Shown here: piece by piece, positions 7,266 through 14,882 of the stretch
How positions within the stretch are numbered: position 1 is the first letter of the stretch
How the letters are laid out: every line of letters starts with the position of its first letter
Assembly (NCBI GenBank): GCA_964652155.1
Contig: CAZZBK010000112.1
Coordinates: 1 to 20,164 of the forward strand
DNA length: 20,164 nt
Source of the DNA: CAZZBK01 sp964652155
Lineage (GTDB): Bacteria; Planctomycetota; Planctomycetia; Pirellulales; PNKZ01
Direction of reading: 5' to 3'
Made by a program: the position numbers and the translations under genes
Notes under the pieces: model-generated
Databases searched by the model: none
Told to the model about the DNA's origin: nothing
Seen by the model: the letters and a program-made list of their open reading frames with translations, nothing else

Positions 7266-8399
7266 CTACTCGTCTCCGCCGGAGTCGCCCCCACCGCTCG
7301 TGGTGGCAACGGCGCCCGAGGCGACAATCTTTTGCTTCAATTCTTCGGTCAGTTCCGGATGTTCGATGAGGTACTGACGGGTTTTCTCTTTGCCTTGGCC
7401 GAGCTGCAAGTCGCCGTAGCGGAACCATGCTCCGCTGCGAACGATGATTTTATGGAGCAGGGCGAGGTCGATGATATCGGCTTCGTAGCTGATGCCATTG
7501 GCATGCATCATATCAAATTCGGCCACGCGGAAGGGGGGCGCGACCTTGTTTTTCACGATCTTGCAGCGGACGCGCTGTCCGATGACGGCTTCCCCTTCCT
7601 TGAGTTGACCGATGCGGCGAACGTCGATGCGGACCGAACTGTAGAATTTCAGGGCCCGGCCGCCGGGGGTGGTCTCGGGGCTGCCGAACATGACGCCGAT
7701 CTTCTCGCGAATCTGGTTGATGAAGATGACGGCCGTCTTGCTTTTGGAGATCGCTCCGGTGAGCTTGCGCATGGCTTGGCTCATGAGCCGAGCTTGCAAG
7801 CCGACGAACGAGTCTCCCATTTCGCCATCGAGTTCCTTTTTGGGTACCAAGGCGGCGACGGAGTCGATCACGACCACGTCGACGGCATTGCTTTTGATGA
7901 GCATTTCGGTGATTTGCATGGCTTCTTCGCCGCTGCCGGGCTGGCTGACGAGCAGGGTTTCGAGTTCCACGCCCAGTTTTTTGGCCCAACTGGGATCGAG
8001 GGCATGTTCGGCGTCGATAAACGCGGCAATGCCGCCGTGTTTCTGGGCTTGAGCAATCACGTGCAGAGCCAGCGTGGTTTTACCGCTCGATTCAGGACCA
8101 AACACCTCGGCAATTCTACCGCGCGGAATGCCCATGCCTCCCAAGGCCAGGTCGATCGAGAGACTGCCGGTCGGAATTCCCTCGATACGTGCGACTTGGT
8201 CGCTGCCCAGGGGCATGATGGCCCCTTCGCCAAATTCCTTCTCGATCTGGGCCAGCGTGTTCTTGAGCTGGGGGTTGGCCTGGAGCATCTCGAGGTTGTC
8301 GGACCCTTTTTTACCGGCCGATTTGGCTGCCGACTTAGGGGCGTCTGATTCTTTTTTAGCCATACGCTGATTGGACTTAGGAGCAGTGGCCGTGACCAT
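7266..8399 (-). CDS. recA: Recombinase RecA
   Basis: RecA forms filaments on single-stranded DNA, drives homologous strand exchange and triggers LexA self-cleavage in the SOS response. The 377-residue protein has Walker A GPESSGKTT (101-109), IDAEHALDP (128-136) with the catalytic glutamate, Walker B VVVIDS (175-180), loop L1 with KKELDGEMGDSFVG, FINQIREKIGVMFGSPETTPGG (loop L2, from 226) and the C-terminal domain. Residues 1-35 are an extension rich in Lys, Ala and Ser, absent from E. coli RecA. The ATG at 8399 is chosen because GAGGA lies nine bases before it; M13 (MAKKES) has no ribosome site, and the open frame to 8471 overlaps the presumed leader. A promoter with an SOS-like operator lies upstream. 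Confidence 0.98.
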   Translation of the reverse strand: MVTATAPKSNQRMAKKESDAPKSAAKSAGKKGSDNLEMLQANPQLKNTLAQIEKEFGEGAIMPLGSDQVARIEGIPTGSLSIDLALGGMGIPRGRIAEVFGPESSGKTTLALHVIAQAQKHGGIAAFIDAEHALDPSWAKKLGVELETLLVSQPGSGEEAMQITEMLIKSNAVDVVVIDSVAALVPKKELDGEMGDSFVGLQARLMSQAMRKLTGAISKSKTAVIFINQIREKIGVMFGSPETTPGGRALKFYSSVRIDVRRIGQLKEGEAVIGQRVRCKIVKNKVAPPFRVAEFDMMHANGISYEADIIDLALLHKIIVRSGAWFRYGDLQLGQGKEKTRQYLIEHPELTEELKQKIVASGAVATTSGGGDSGGDE

Positions 8400-8494
8400 A
8401 ATGGGAAGTCCTCTGAAGTGCGGGTGGAGCCGATGTGGCCCGCGACGATCACACGCCCGGGCCGATTTCAATATCCATTAGTGAACGCATGGAT

Positions 8495-8523
8495 ACTGTA
8501 TCGACGTACACCTGACTTGGCAA
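8495..8523 (-). promoter_or_regulatory. Candidate sigma-70-like recA promoter
   Basis: On the minus strand TTGCCA (8518-8523, -35) and TACAGT (8495-8500, -10) are separated by exactly 17 bases, giving a start near 8488 and a leader of about 88 bases. The stretch upstream of the -35 is rich in A on this strand. The -10 overlaps the SOS-like operator. Confidence 0.5.
8496..8511 (-). promoter_or_regulatory. Candidate LexA (SOS) operator
   Basis: The minus strand reads GTGT-ACGTCGAT-ACAG, matching the CTGT-N8-ACAG pattern of E. coli-type SOS boxes at seven of eight fixed positions. It overlaps the -10 of the recA promoter, as the E. coli recA box does. No lexA gene is in the window, and the LexA motif of this organism is unknown to me, so this is a positional and pattern argument. 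Confidence 0.45.
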
Positions 8524-8666
8524 GAGATTTTTCCACTTTTTTTGCTGCTCCGAGCGTGTCCCTCCTGATGGGTCGAAAACGGTGGGTGGATCGACGTCGC
8601 CACGAGGGTAGCACTCCCGAGTGGGCATTTCCAGTGTCACGAACATCAAGGTCGGGCGAGGGAATC

Positions 8667-9248
8667 TTAAAAGCCGTCGAGCGGGGCGGAACAGAGTGTC
8701 TCGTAGGTTGGGCCGCGACGGGTTTGTTCGCTGGAGAACAGTACGACTTCGCTCACATCGCTTGCGCCGCCGGAGTAGTCCTGTTGCGTGAGCAATTCGG
8801 CGGCCAAGGCGTCGAGCCCGGGGAGGGACTGTCCTTTGACTCGGCCGATGGTCAGATGCGGTCGGAAAGGGCGCTGCTCGCAACGAAAGCCGAGCTTGAG
8901 GAGCGCTTTCGAGATGCAGTTTTGCAGGTACATGAGTTCGTCGTGACCGTCGCCGATGCCGAGCCACAAGGTGCGGGGCCGGTCGAGCGCGGGGAAGGCG
9001 CCTGCCCCGACGACCTGGAGGTCGAAGGGCGGCAGTGGCGCGACGGCCTCGGTGATCAGGGCGCAGAGTTGCGGCACTTCGAGCAAGTCGGTCTCGCCCA
9101 GAAAATTGAGCGTGAGGTGCAAGTTCTGCGGCGCGACCCAATTCACGCCCGGAGCGAGCGGCGTCAGGTCACGAATCAGCCGTTGAGCGCTGGCGCGGAC
9201 ATCGCCACTGACTTCGACGGCAATAAAGGTGCGTAACTGTGCAGACAT
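8667..9248 (-). CDS. thpR: RNA 2',3'-cyclic phosphodiesterase (LigT/ThpR, 2H phosphoesterase family)
   Basis: The 2H family hydrolyses 2',3'-cyclic phosphates on RNA; some members also join tRNA halves through 2'-5' bonds in vitro. The 193-residue protein carries both signature motifs: HLTL at 44-47 and HLTI at 131-134, with FRPHLTIGR typical of bacterial ThpR. The N-terminal RTFIAVEV is also characteristic. It begins 27 bases after the stop of the pyrophosphorylase gene on the same strand, so they are probably co-transcribed. The physiological substrate is uncertain across the family. Confidence 0.92.
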   Translation of the reverse strand: MSAQLRTFIAVEVSGDVRASAQRLIRDLTPLAPGVNWVAPQNLHLTLNFLGETDLLEVPQLCALITEAVAPLPPFDLQVVGAGAFPALDRPRTLWLGIGDGHDELMYLQNCISKALLKLGFRCEQRPFRPHLTIGRVKGQSLPGLDALAAELLTQQDYSGGASDVSEVVLFSSEQTRRGPTYETLCSAPLDGF

Positions 9249-9275
9249 CGTCCGTGACTCGATCGCGGTAGGCTC

Positions 9276-10700
9276 TTACGCTTCGCGGGTCAAATACGTA
9301 TCGCGGGTGAAGTGGGCGCCGGGCTTCACACGTTGTCGCAAGGTGTCGACATCGACAGCATAGCGTGGGTTGATCTCGACGGCGACCCCCGGTTCGACGG
9401 TGGCCCCCACGGCCTCGAGCCATGCGCGGTGCAAAGCGAGCAATTGGGCGCGGACCGTCTCGGGGGTGTCGCGGTCGGCACCGGAGGCGTTCTTGACCGG
9501 AGCAAAAGTCGTCACGGGGTCAACCTCGACGACGATCGGTCGTTGCGCGGCGGGCAAAAGGTCGAAAATAAACCGTTCGTACTTGATCGCGTTGGGGGTG
9601 GTGGGCTCGATGAGCTTGCCGTGCTCGTTGAGGCAGGGCACCGCTTTGCGGGCGATGTGGAACGGTAGGCGTTGCTCGTCGTTCCGCATCCGCTCAAGGA
9701 ACGCCACGTCGAAGAGGTGCACGGCGATATTGCCCGCCCACAACTCGAGCGAGCCGTCATCGCGGCGGCGGTGGGCGGCTTCGCTGGGGAGGTCGCTGTA
9801 CTCGATCACGCGCACTTGTCCGTCGACGCTCACGACATTGCCGACCTTGTCGAGCGGCGATTGCTTGGGGACCACCTGCGTCGAAAGTTCCGAGCCGCTT
9901 AGCAAGTGATAACCGAGAAAGGTCTCGTCGGCGACGTTCACGAGCGGGTTGTCGACCTGGAAGTAGAAGAGCTGTTCAATGCCGCGATGGTGAATGTCGT
10001 CGAGCGCGCCGCTGCGGTCGAGTGCGGCGAGCATGCCGCCGTGGCCGTTGGGGCTCGTGAACAACTCGCCCTTGTTGGCGAGCAGTAGTCGGCCCGAGTG
10101 TGCATCGACGGCGGGCATGGTCCCTTGGCAGAAGATGAACAGCTCTTCGCTGGCGAGCCCGAAACGCTCATTGACCGCGAGAAAGTCGACCGTCTCGCGA
10201 TGGGTGGCGGGGCTGGTCATGAGGTAGATCGGCAGTCGCACGCCGTAGCGCTCGCCGACGGCGAGCACCTTTTCAAGCAGCATCTGGAACAGCGTGGCGT
10301 TGGAGAGGGGCCCGACGGGGAACATGCCCTTGGGATGCTCGAAGCCGAGCCGGGTGCCTTGTCCGCCGGCCACCAGAATAGCACCGACGCGCCCGGCGCG
10401 CAGGGCTGTTGCCCCTTGGCGACGGGCGTCGGCCGAAGCGATCGAGTTGCTGCTCCCGAGGCGGAACGCGGGGGGCGCAACGGCGCGCGCGGCCAACTCG
10501 GCGGGCGCGTCGCACACGCTGCCGTGCTCGAAGAGCCGCTGCATCAACGCGAAGTCGACCTCGCCCAACTGCTCAGCGAGTCGAGCCTGTTCGGCTCCGC
10601 TCAACTCGTCCCAGTACTGAAGCAAGTGGGTCTGGCCGAAGCGTCGCAGTTTTTCGTACAGGGCCGACTCAGTCACACTCGTGGTTCCAAGGCTCGTCAT
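9276..10700 (-). CDS. UDP-sugar pyrophosphorylase of the UAP1/UDPGP family
   Basis: Enzymes of this family make UDP-GlcNAc, UDP-GalNAc or UDP-glucose from UTP and the sugar 1-phosphate. Numbering from the ATG at 10700 (474 residues): nucleotide-binding LVAGGQGTRLGFEHPKG (109-125), PNGHGG (217-222), FQVDNPLV (247-254) with metal-binding D250, VVPKQSPLDKVGN (276-288), then EYSDL, GNIAVHLFD and FAPVKNA. This pattern is that of eukaryotic UAP1 rather than bacterial GlmU, and no acetyltransferase domain is attached. A GTG four codons earlier (10712) would also fit; neither has a clear ribosome site. It probably supplies UDP-GlcNAc for envelope or glycan synthesis, but UDP-glucose cannot be excluded. 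Confidence 0.88.
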   Translation of the reverse strand: MTSLGTTSVTESALYEKLRRFGQTHLLQYWDELSGAEQARLAEQLGEVDFALMQRLFEHGSVCDAPAELAARAVAPPAFRLGSSNSIASADARRQGATALRAGRVGAILVAGGQGTRLGFEHPKGMFPVGPLSNATLFQMLLEKVLAVGERYGVRLPIYLMTSPATHRETVDFLAVNERFGLASEELFIFCQGTMPAVDAHSGRLLLANKGELFTSPNGHGGMLAALDRSGALDDIHHRGIEQLFYFQVDNPLVNVADETFLGYHLLSGSELSTQVVPKQSPLDKVGNVVSVDGQVRVIEYSDLPSEAAHRRRDDGSLELWAGNIAVHLFDVAFLERMRNDEQRLPFHIARKAVPCLNEHGKLIEPTTPNAIKYERFIFDLLPAAQRPIVVEVDPVTTFAPVKNASGADRDTPETVRAQLLALHRAWLEAVGATVEPGVAVEINPRYAVDVDTLRQRVKPGAHFTRDTYLTREA

Positions 10701-11070
10701 GGGCGGGGGCACCGTTCAATAAAGTCGTTAGCAGGACCAGCACAGTCGCTAGAGGAGATATAGCTTTTTGCCAGCGCCAGGACGACTCTTTGAATGATAG
10801 CGCCAGCCCGCATAATCGTCACGATCGATTTGTCGAAAAGCACTCGTGCGAGCGTTTCAGCAGTCCGTGGAGACTCAGCACGGTGTGAGCATCTTCAAAG
10901 TTGGTCAATCATAGGATCGGGCATCAAGGGCATCATTCAGCGGGTGGCTGGCGGTTTGCGTCTGCAAACCCCGGCTCACTTCGAGGCGGTGTCACATGTC
11001 ACTCGCCGGGGTTTGCTTCGCAAACCACCAGCCACCCACGACGGTGACGCTCTTACACAAGGCTGCGCGG
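10701..11070. other. Intergenic region between the pyrophosphorylase 5' end and the hemQ 3' end
   Basis: About 370 bases with no credible gene. It holds the REP-like inverted pair (10942-11037) next to hemQ. The remaining ~240 bases should contain the pyrophosphorylase promoter; TATATC on the minus strand near 10755-10760 is a possible -10 but lacks a good -35. Frames open here have no family motifs. Confidence 0.6.
10942..11037. repeat. REP-like inverted repeat pair (BIME-like), including copy 2 of the window-start repeat
   Basis: Two arms, 10942-10975 and 11005-11037, are imperfect reverse complements. Each has its own small hairpin (GGTTTGC-GTCT-GCAAACC and GGTTTGC-TTC-GCAAACC) flanked by GGGTGGCTGG or its complement and by CCCCGGC. 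About 29 bases separate the arms. The right arm and its flank (11001-11052) match bases 1-52 with two mismatches. The pair begins about 34 bases beyond the hemQ stop codon. No transposase is nearby; mobilisation by a RAYT-type enzyme elsewhere is inference. Confidence 0.8.
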
Positions 11071-11928
11071 TTACACGCGGCAGTGTGTGAGCATGTCGGA
11101 CGGCGTGCTGACGTAGCTGGTGTAGAAGGGACCGAACTGCGCGTAGCGGGCGCTCGCTTCGTCGAACCGCATTTTGTACACGATCTCTTTGAGGAACTCG
11201 GGGTTGCGGGCCCAGAGCGTGACGCCCCATTCCCAGTCGTCGAGCCCGACGCTGACGGTGATGAGCTGCGTGACCTTGCCGCCGAACTTCATGCCGCTGC
11301 GGCCATGCTCGGCCATCATGCGATTGCGTTCGTCGAAGGGCAGAGCGAACCAGTTCTCGCCCACCTCGCGTTTTTTGTTCATCGGGTAGAAGCAGGTCGC
11401 GGGCCAGGCCGGAAACTCGGGGAACAACCGCTGGCGGCGCATCATTTCTTCGCGCGTCTCGTAGGCCTTGAGCTTGGCCGCGTAGGCGGGACCGCTGGGG
11501 TCCTCCCCTTCCTCGACGAGTCGCTTGCCGTACTGCTCGACGCTGGGAACGTACTCGGACACCTCGGTGAGCGAGATGAACGAGTAGGTTGGGATCAGGG
11601 CAGGCCCGAGCGGACTGCTGAGCAACCGCTGATGAACGCTGTCGAGCTTGAGCGGGCAGGGGTCGAGCAGCATGAGCGAGAAGTCGGCTTTGTGCCCCGA
11701 CACGATCGAGGTTTGCAGTCGCTGCGGGGCTTCGCTGCCTTGGGGGTCTAAGGCCGCAAGCAGGGCCTCGCGGCCCGTGGATCGTTCGTTGGCTGAAAGT
11801 TGCCGCAGCACGCCGCGGTCGAACTGGTAGTACAGATGCGAGCAATGCCAGCCTTGGGACGGTTGGAGCGAGACTTCTTGGCTGGCGGGGGCGGGAGCAT
11901 GACCGTGAGCGGGAGCGGCGTGTGACAT
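11071..11928 (-). CDS. hemQ: Coproheme decarboxylase HemQ (chlorite dismutase family)
   Basis: HemQ (also named ChdC) performs the last step of the coproporphyrin-dependent heme pathway, oxidatively decarboxylating coproheme to heme b with hydrogen peroxide. The 285-residue protein has YPMNKKR (181-187) and MMAEHGRSGMKF (204-215). Y181, K185 and H208 have exactly the spacing of S. aureus HemQ Y145, K149 and H172 (radical tyrosine, propionate-binding lysine, axial histidine). The distal arginine of true chlorite dismutases is not evident, supporting HemQ. The first ~20 residues form an Ala/His/Pro-rich tail absent from Firmicutes proteins. It lies 95 bases downstream of the SulP gene on the same strand. 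The ribosome site is weak. Confidence 0.9.
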   Translation of the reverse strand: MSHAAPAHGHAPAPASQEVSLQPSQGWHCSHLYYQFDRGVLRQLSANERSTGREALLAALDPQGSEAPQRLQTSIVSGHKADFSLMLLDPCPLKLDSVHQRLLSSPLGPALIPTYSFISLTEVSEYVPSVEQYGKRLVEEGEDPSGPAYAAKLKAYETREEMMRRQRLFPEFPAWPATCFYPMNKKREVGENWFALPFDERNRMMAEHGRSGMKFGGKVTQLITVSVGLDDWEWGVTLWARNPEFLKEIVYKMRFDEASARYAQFGPFYTSYVSTPSDMLTHCRV

Positions 11929-12023
11929 GGAACAACGACCGAGGGTGAAGAAAGTGACGAGTGATTCAATTGACTCGCATTCTACACGCTCGGCGAGCGA
12001 GTGTCATTGCCCTGGCGAGCGAG

Positions 12024-13922
12024 TTACTCGGCGAGGGCGTTGGGGTTGCTCGGTCGTTCACGGCGAAATCGGCCATGCAGCGATTCCCAATCGACGACCA
12101 ACGAGCCGCCCGTTGCTTGGTGTCCCGCGCCCCAGCTCATGAGGAGTTCCAGGCAAGCGTGATCGATGTAGTCGAGTTCAGAGAGATCGACATGCAAGTC
12201 GAAAGACTTGGGTACTTTTTCCAACTCGGCAGCCAACTGAGGCAAGCGGACAAAGGTGGCCGCGCCGCGCAGGCGTAATTTCGCCGACTTGGTTTGGGCG
12301 TCGTGGGTGAGTTCGGCATCGAGATGCGAGAAGGTGTAGAGCAACTTGAGCGCGGAAAGCGAAATGCCCAGGATCACCCCGCTGAGCAGATCGGCAAAGA
12401 CGATCGTGGCGATCGTGACGAAGTAGATCACGACCTCGCCCCAGCCATAGCCGATCAACTCGCGCATCGCTTTGATATCGATGAGCTTGTAGCCGGTGTA
12501 GACCAAGATGGCGGCGAGGCAACTGGTCGGAATCTGTCGCAGCAGGACGGCCATGCCGGCGACGAACACCATCAACCACACCCCGTGCAGCATGGTCGAA
12601 AGTCGTGTTTTTCCGCCGGCCAGCACATTGGCCGAGCTGCGCACGATGACGCCGGTCATGGGCAGCGCCCCGACAAGGCCACAGAGGACGTTGCCGACGC
12701 CTTGAGCGAACAGTTCTTGATCGTATTTGGTGCGCGGGCCGGTTTGCATTTGATCGACGGCCGCGGCGCAGAGCAGCGTCTCGGCGCTAGCCACAATGGC
12801 GGTGAGCAGTCCGTATTGAAACAGAGTCTTCCACGACACCGTGTTCAACAGGCTAACCGAGGGCAGGTGAATGTCGTTGAGCAGATTGGCCGGCACCTCG
12901 ACGTAATAAACGGGCCATTGAAACACAGCGGCCACGGCGGTCGCCACGACCACGGCGGCCAACGCCGGAGGCAACACCTTGAGCCGTTGGGGCGCGAACT
13001 CTTGCCACATCACAATCACGACAATCGTCAGCAAACCAAGCATCAGGGCGAGGTGCGGATGCTTGAGACCGCGATGCCACTGGGCCAACGACTCGCCGGC
13101 ACTCTGCAATGCCAGGTCCGTGGCGATGGGGTCGTGCGCGCCAAGGGCGGCGACGCCGGCCTGCATGTCGGCCAGCGCCTGCTGGGTCGCATCGGTGAAT
13201 TCGATTGCGGCGGGGCTATTGTGTGGCACCGTTCGTTCGGTCAGCCGTTTTGCAATCGCGGAGAGTTCGTCGGCCAGCGTCGACCAGACCTCGTCCGTCA
13301 TGTTGCTTTGAGACGTGGCCTCGATCAATCGTTGTCGTAGCGCGGCGTGCTGGGCGACGATCGCGCGTGAGCGTTGCAATTCGTCGCGCTGCTGAGCGAA
13401 CGGAGCGACAGGGTCGATCGAGTGCGGCGTGAGCGCATGCTGAATTGCCTCCGGAATCTGATCGAGATTGACCGCCCCGCTGCCCGGCGGCTTCTCGTCG
13501 AGCATCACATGGAGCTGACTGGCGAGAATCAGGAAGCCGATGCCCGAGAGCATCCCCTTGATCACCGCGGGCGACACGGCCCGAAACCATTGCCCCAAGC
13601 GACCGATGCCCGCGAGCACCTGTAATGCGCCGGCGATCAAGACGACCAGGCCCAACTGTTCGAGTCCAAGCCGATCGACGATCTCGAAGACAATCACGGT
13701 CAAACCGGCGGCGGGACCGCTGACCTGCAAGGGGCAGCCGGCCAGTGCTCCGGCAACCACGCCGCCGATGATGCCGGTGATCAGCCCCGCCGCGACCGGC
13801 GCTCCCGACGCAATGGCCACGCCCATGCACAACGGCAAGGCGACCAGAAACACCACGACCGACGCCAGTAAGTCATCACGAAGGGTCGAGGTTGCCGGTA
13901 CCGATGCACTGAGGTCACGCAT
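12024..13922 (-). CDS. SulP-family anion transporter with STAS domain and a large extra loop
   Basis: SulP proteins carry sulfate, bicarbonate or other anions across the inner membrane. Numbering is from the TTG at 13934 (636 residues). The N-terminal membrane part includes LPLCMGVAIASGAPVAAGL and the substrate-site motif QVSGPAAGLTVIV (70-82). A polar, mostly helical insert of about 145 residues (147-292) follows the helix ending LILASQLHVML, far longer than the usual link there. Helices resume at HLALMLGLLTIVV, and a C-terminal STAS domain (about 553-625) carries DLSELDYIDHACLELL. The ATG at 13922 is preferred to the TTG; neither has a good ribosome site. Proximity to sbtA-sbtB suggests bicarbonate (as for BicA), but sulfate or another anion is possible. 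Confidence 0.88.
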   Translation of the reverse strand: MRDLSASVPATSTLRDDLLASVVVFLVALPLCMGVAIASGAPVAAGLITGIIGGVVAGALAGCPLQVSGPAAGLTVIVFEIVDRLGLEQLGLVVLIAGALQVLAGIGRLGQWFRAVSPAVIKGMLSGIGFLILASQLHVMLDEKPPGSGAVNLDQIPEAIQHALTPHSIDPVAPFAQQRDELQRSRAIVAQHAALRQRLIEATSQSNMTDEVWSTLADELSAIAKRLTERTVPHNSPAAIEFTDATQQALADMQAGVAALGAHDPIATDLALQSAGESLAQWHRGLKHPHLALMLGLLTIVVIVMWQEFAPQRLKVLPPALAAVVVATAVAAVFQWPVYYVEVPANLLNDIHLPSVSLLNTVSWKTLFQYGLLTAIVASAETLLCAAAVDQMQTGPRTKYDQELFAQGVGNVLCGLVGALPMTGVIVRSSANVLAGGKTRLSTMLHGVWLMVFVAGMAVLLRQIPTSCLAAILVYTGYKLIDIKAMRELIGYGWGEVVIYFVTIATIVFADLLSGVILGISLSALKLLYTFSHLDAELTHDAQTKSAKLRLRGAATFVRLPQLAAELEKVPKSFDLHVDLSELDYIDHACLELLMSWGAGHQATGGSLVVDWESLHGRFRRERPSNPNALAE

Positions 13923-14014
13923 GCTGCGAGTCAACTTGCGAAAAGGAATGGACCAGAAAACAACCGTGCGAGGCGCGATGCCTGGAGGGCGATAAGTGTT
14001 GACGGCGGACGAGC

Positions 14015-14296
14015 TTAATGATTCGGAATCTCGGGCGTAGCGTTGCCGCTCATGGTGTTGTCACGGTCACGGGTGCGCGATCGTTTCCACAGCCGCGCGA
14101 GGCCCATCAGGCCGTAGAACAAACCCACCACGACCAGGGCCGACAGCGGCGTCTGCAACGCGGCAATCCGATTGATTAACCAGCCCGACAAGCCGATCAA
14201 CAAACACGCGGCGGCCACGGCAAAACACAGTCGCGCTTCGTCGGCCAGCAGTTGGCGCGGCGTCGACTTCTTGTGCTTGGAATACGGGGCGTTCAT
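14015..14296 (-). CDS. Small hypothetical membrane protein upstream of the SulP gene
   Basis: A 93-residue protein I do not recognise. A basic N-terminus (KHKKSTPRQ) is followed by two hydrophobic segments, about 23-45 and 53-72, and a polar tail with KRSRTRDRD. The ATG at 14296 is supported by an AGGGGAA ribosome site about seven bases before it; the frame is open to 14398, but that part is cysteine- and histidine-rich without motifs. It precedes the SulP gene by 92 bases on the same strand, so it may be a small partner of the transporter. That link rests on position only. Confidence 0.62.
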   Translation of the reverse strand: MNAPYSKHKKSTPRQLLADEARLCFAVAAACLLIGLSGWLINRIAALQTPLSALVVVGLFYGLMGLARLWKRSRTRDRDNTMSGNATPEIPNH

Positions 14297-14490
14297 GCAA
14301 GGTTCCCCTTGCCGAAGCAAGGCATCAGAGCCGTGATCGTGATTGCAACAACAGGCCAATCCCCGCCTGACATGATCGAGCGGCTGTGCCACAAGCAAGT
14401 CTTCAGGCCTGCATCAGCGTTCGATGGGCGGCCGGTAACGACCACCGTGCGTCTATTCTAATGCCGCTGAGATTTCGCACGCTACTCCCA

Positions 14491-14508
14491 ACGAATTTAC
14501 AAATTCGT
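14491..14508. promoter_or_regulatory. 18-bp palindrome, candidate operator
   Basis: ACGAATTT-AC-AAATTCGT has perfect 8-base arms around a 2-base centre and is AT-rich in GC-rich surroundings. It lies about 195 bases upstream of the SulP-side small gene and 385 upstream of sbtB. The shape suits a dimeric repressor or activator, but no regulator gene is nearby. Confidence 0.45.
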
Positions 14509-14877
14509 AAGAATCGAGGTGGGTTCTGCCACGACTTTGTTCGGATGAGCGATTCCGCCACACACTCCGTTCTGTGCTGACGACAAACAGCTCGAAGTCA
14601 CGCGCCTCGATGGCGTCCGGATTAGCAGGCTTGGCGCGATTGTAACGACGTCGCGCGGAAAAGAATTGCGCGGGATAACCGATGGCGCTCGCCTGGGGTA
14701 ATCATCGTGTTTATCATGAAACTTGTTCGATGTCTCGGTCGTTCGACATGGGCCGCTCGGCCTAGTCACCCCGGACGTCGATCGGCCCGTCGTGTTTGCT
14801 TCGCCGAGCAACGCAACCGCCGCTCCGAATGGGTTCTGCGCGGCGCCTTCGTGGCCTTCGATACGACGTTTCTTGCC

Positions 14878-14882
14878 GGGAG
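14878..14882 (+). promoter_or_regulatory. Ribosome binding site of the first sbtB
   Basis: GGGAG lies nine bases before the ATG at 14892. It favours this start over the in-frame ATGs at 14883 (immediately adjacent, so too close) and 14907. Confidence 0.5.

Noticed and set aside
6131..7369. 412-codon open frame on the plus strand opposite the protease
   Set aside because: Antisense to a gene with signal peptide, catalytic triad and PDZ domains; no recognisable domain in the frame.
7332..8348. 338-codon open frame on the plus strand opposite recA
   Set aside because: A shadow of the highly conserved recA frame; no independent support.
10942..11037. Possible CRISPR or insertion-sequence end
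   Set aside because: Only one inverted pair, no regular spacers, no cas genes and no transposase; a REP-like element fits better.
12294..13340. 348-codon open frame on the plus strand opposite the SulP gene
   Set aside because: Rich in His, Gly and Arg without motifs, and antisense to clear membrane helices and a STAS domain.
14497..14811. 104-codon minus-strand frame in the divergent SulP/sbtB region
   Set aside because: Low-complexity Ser/Thr/Arg/Pro composition, no ribosome site and no motif; it overlaps the palindrome and likely promoters.
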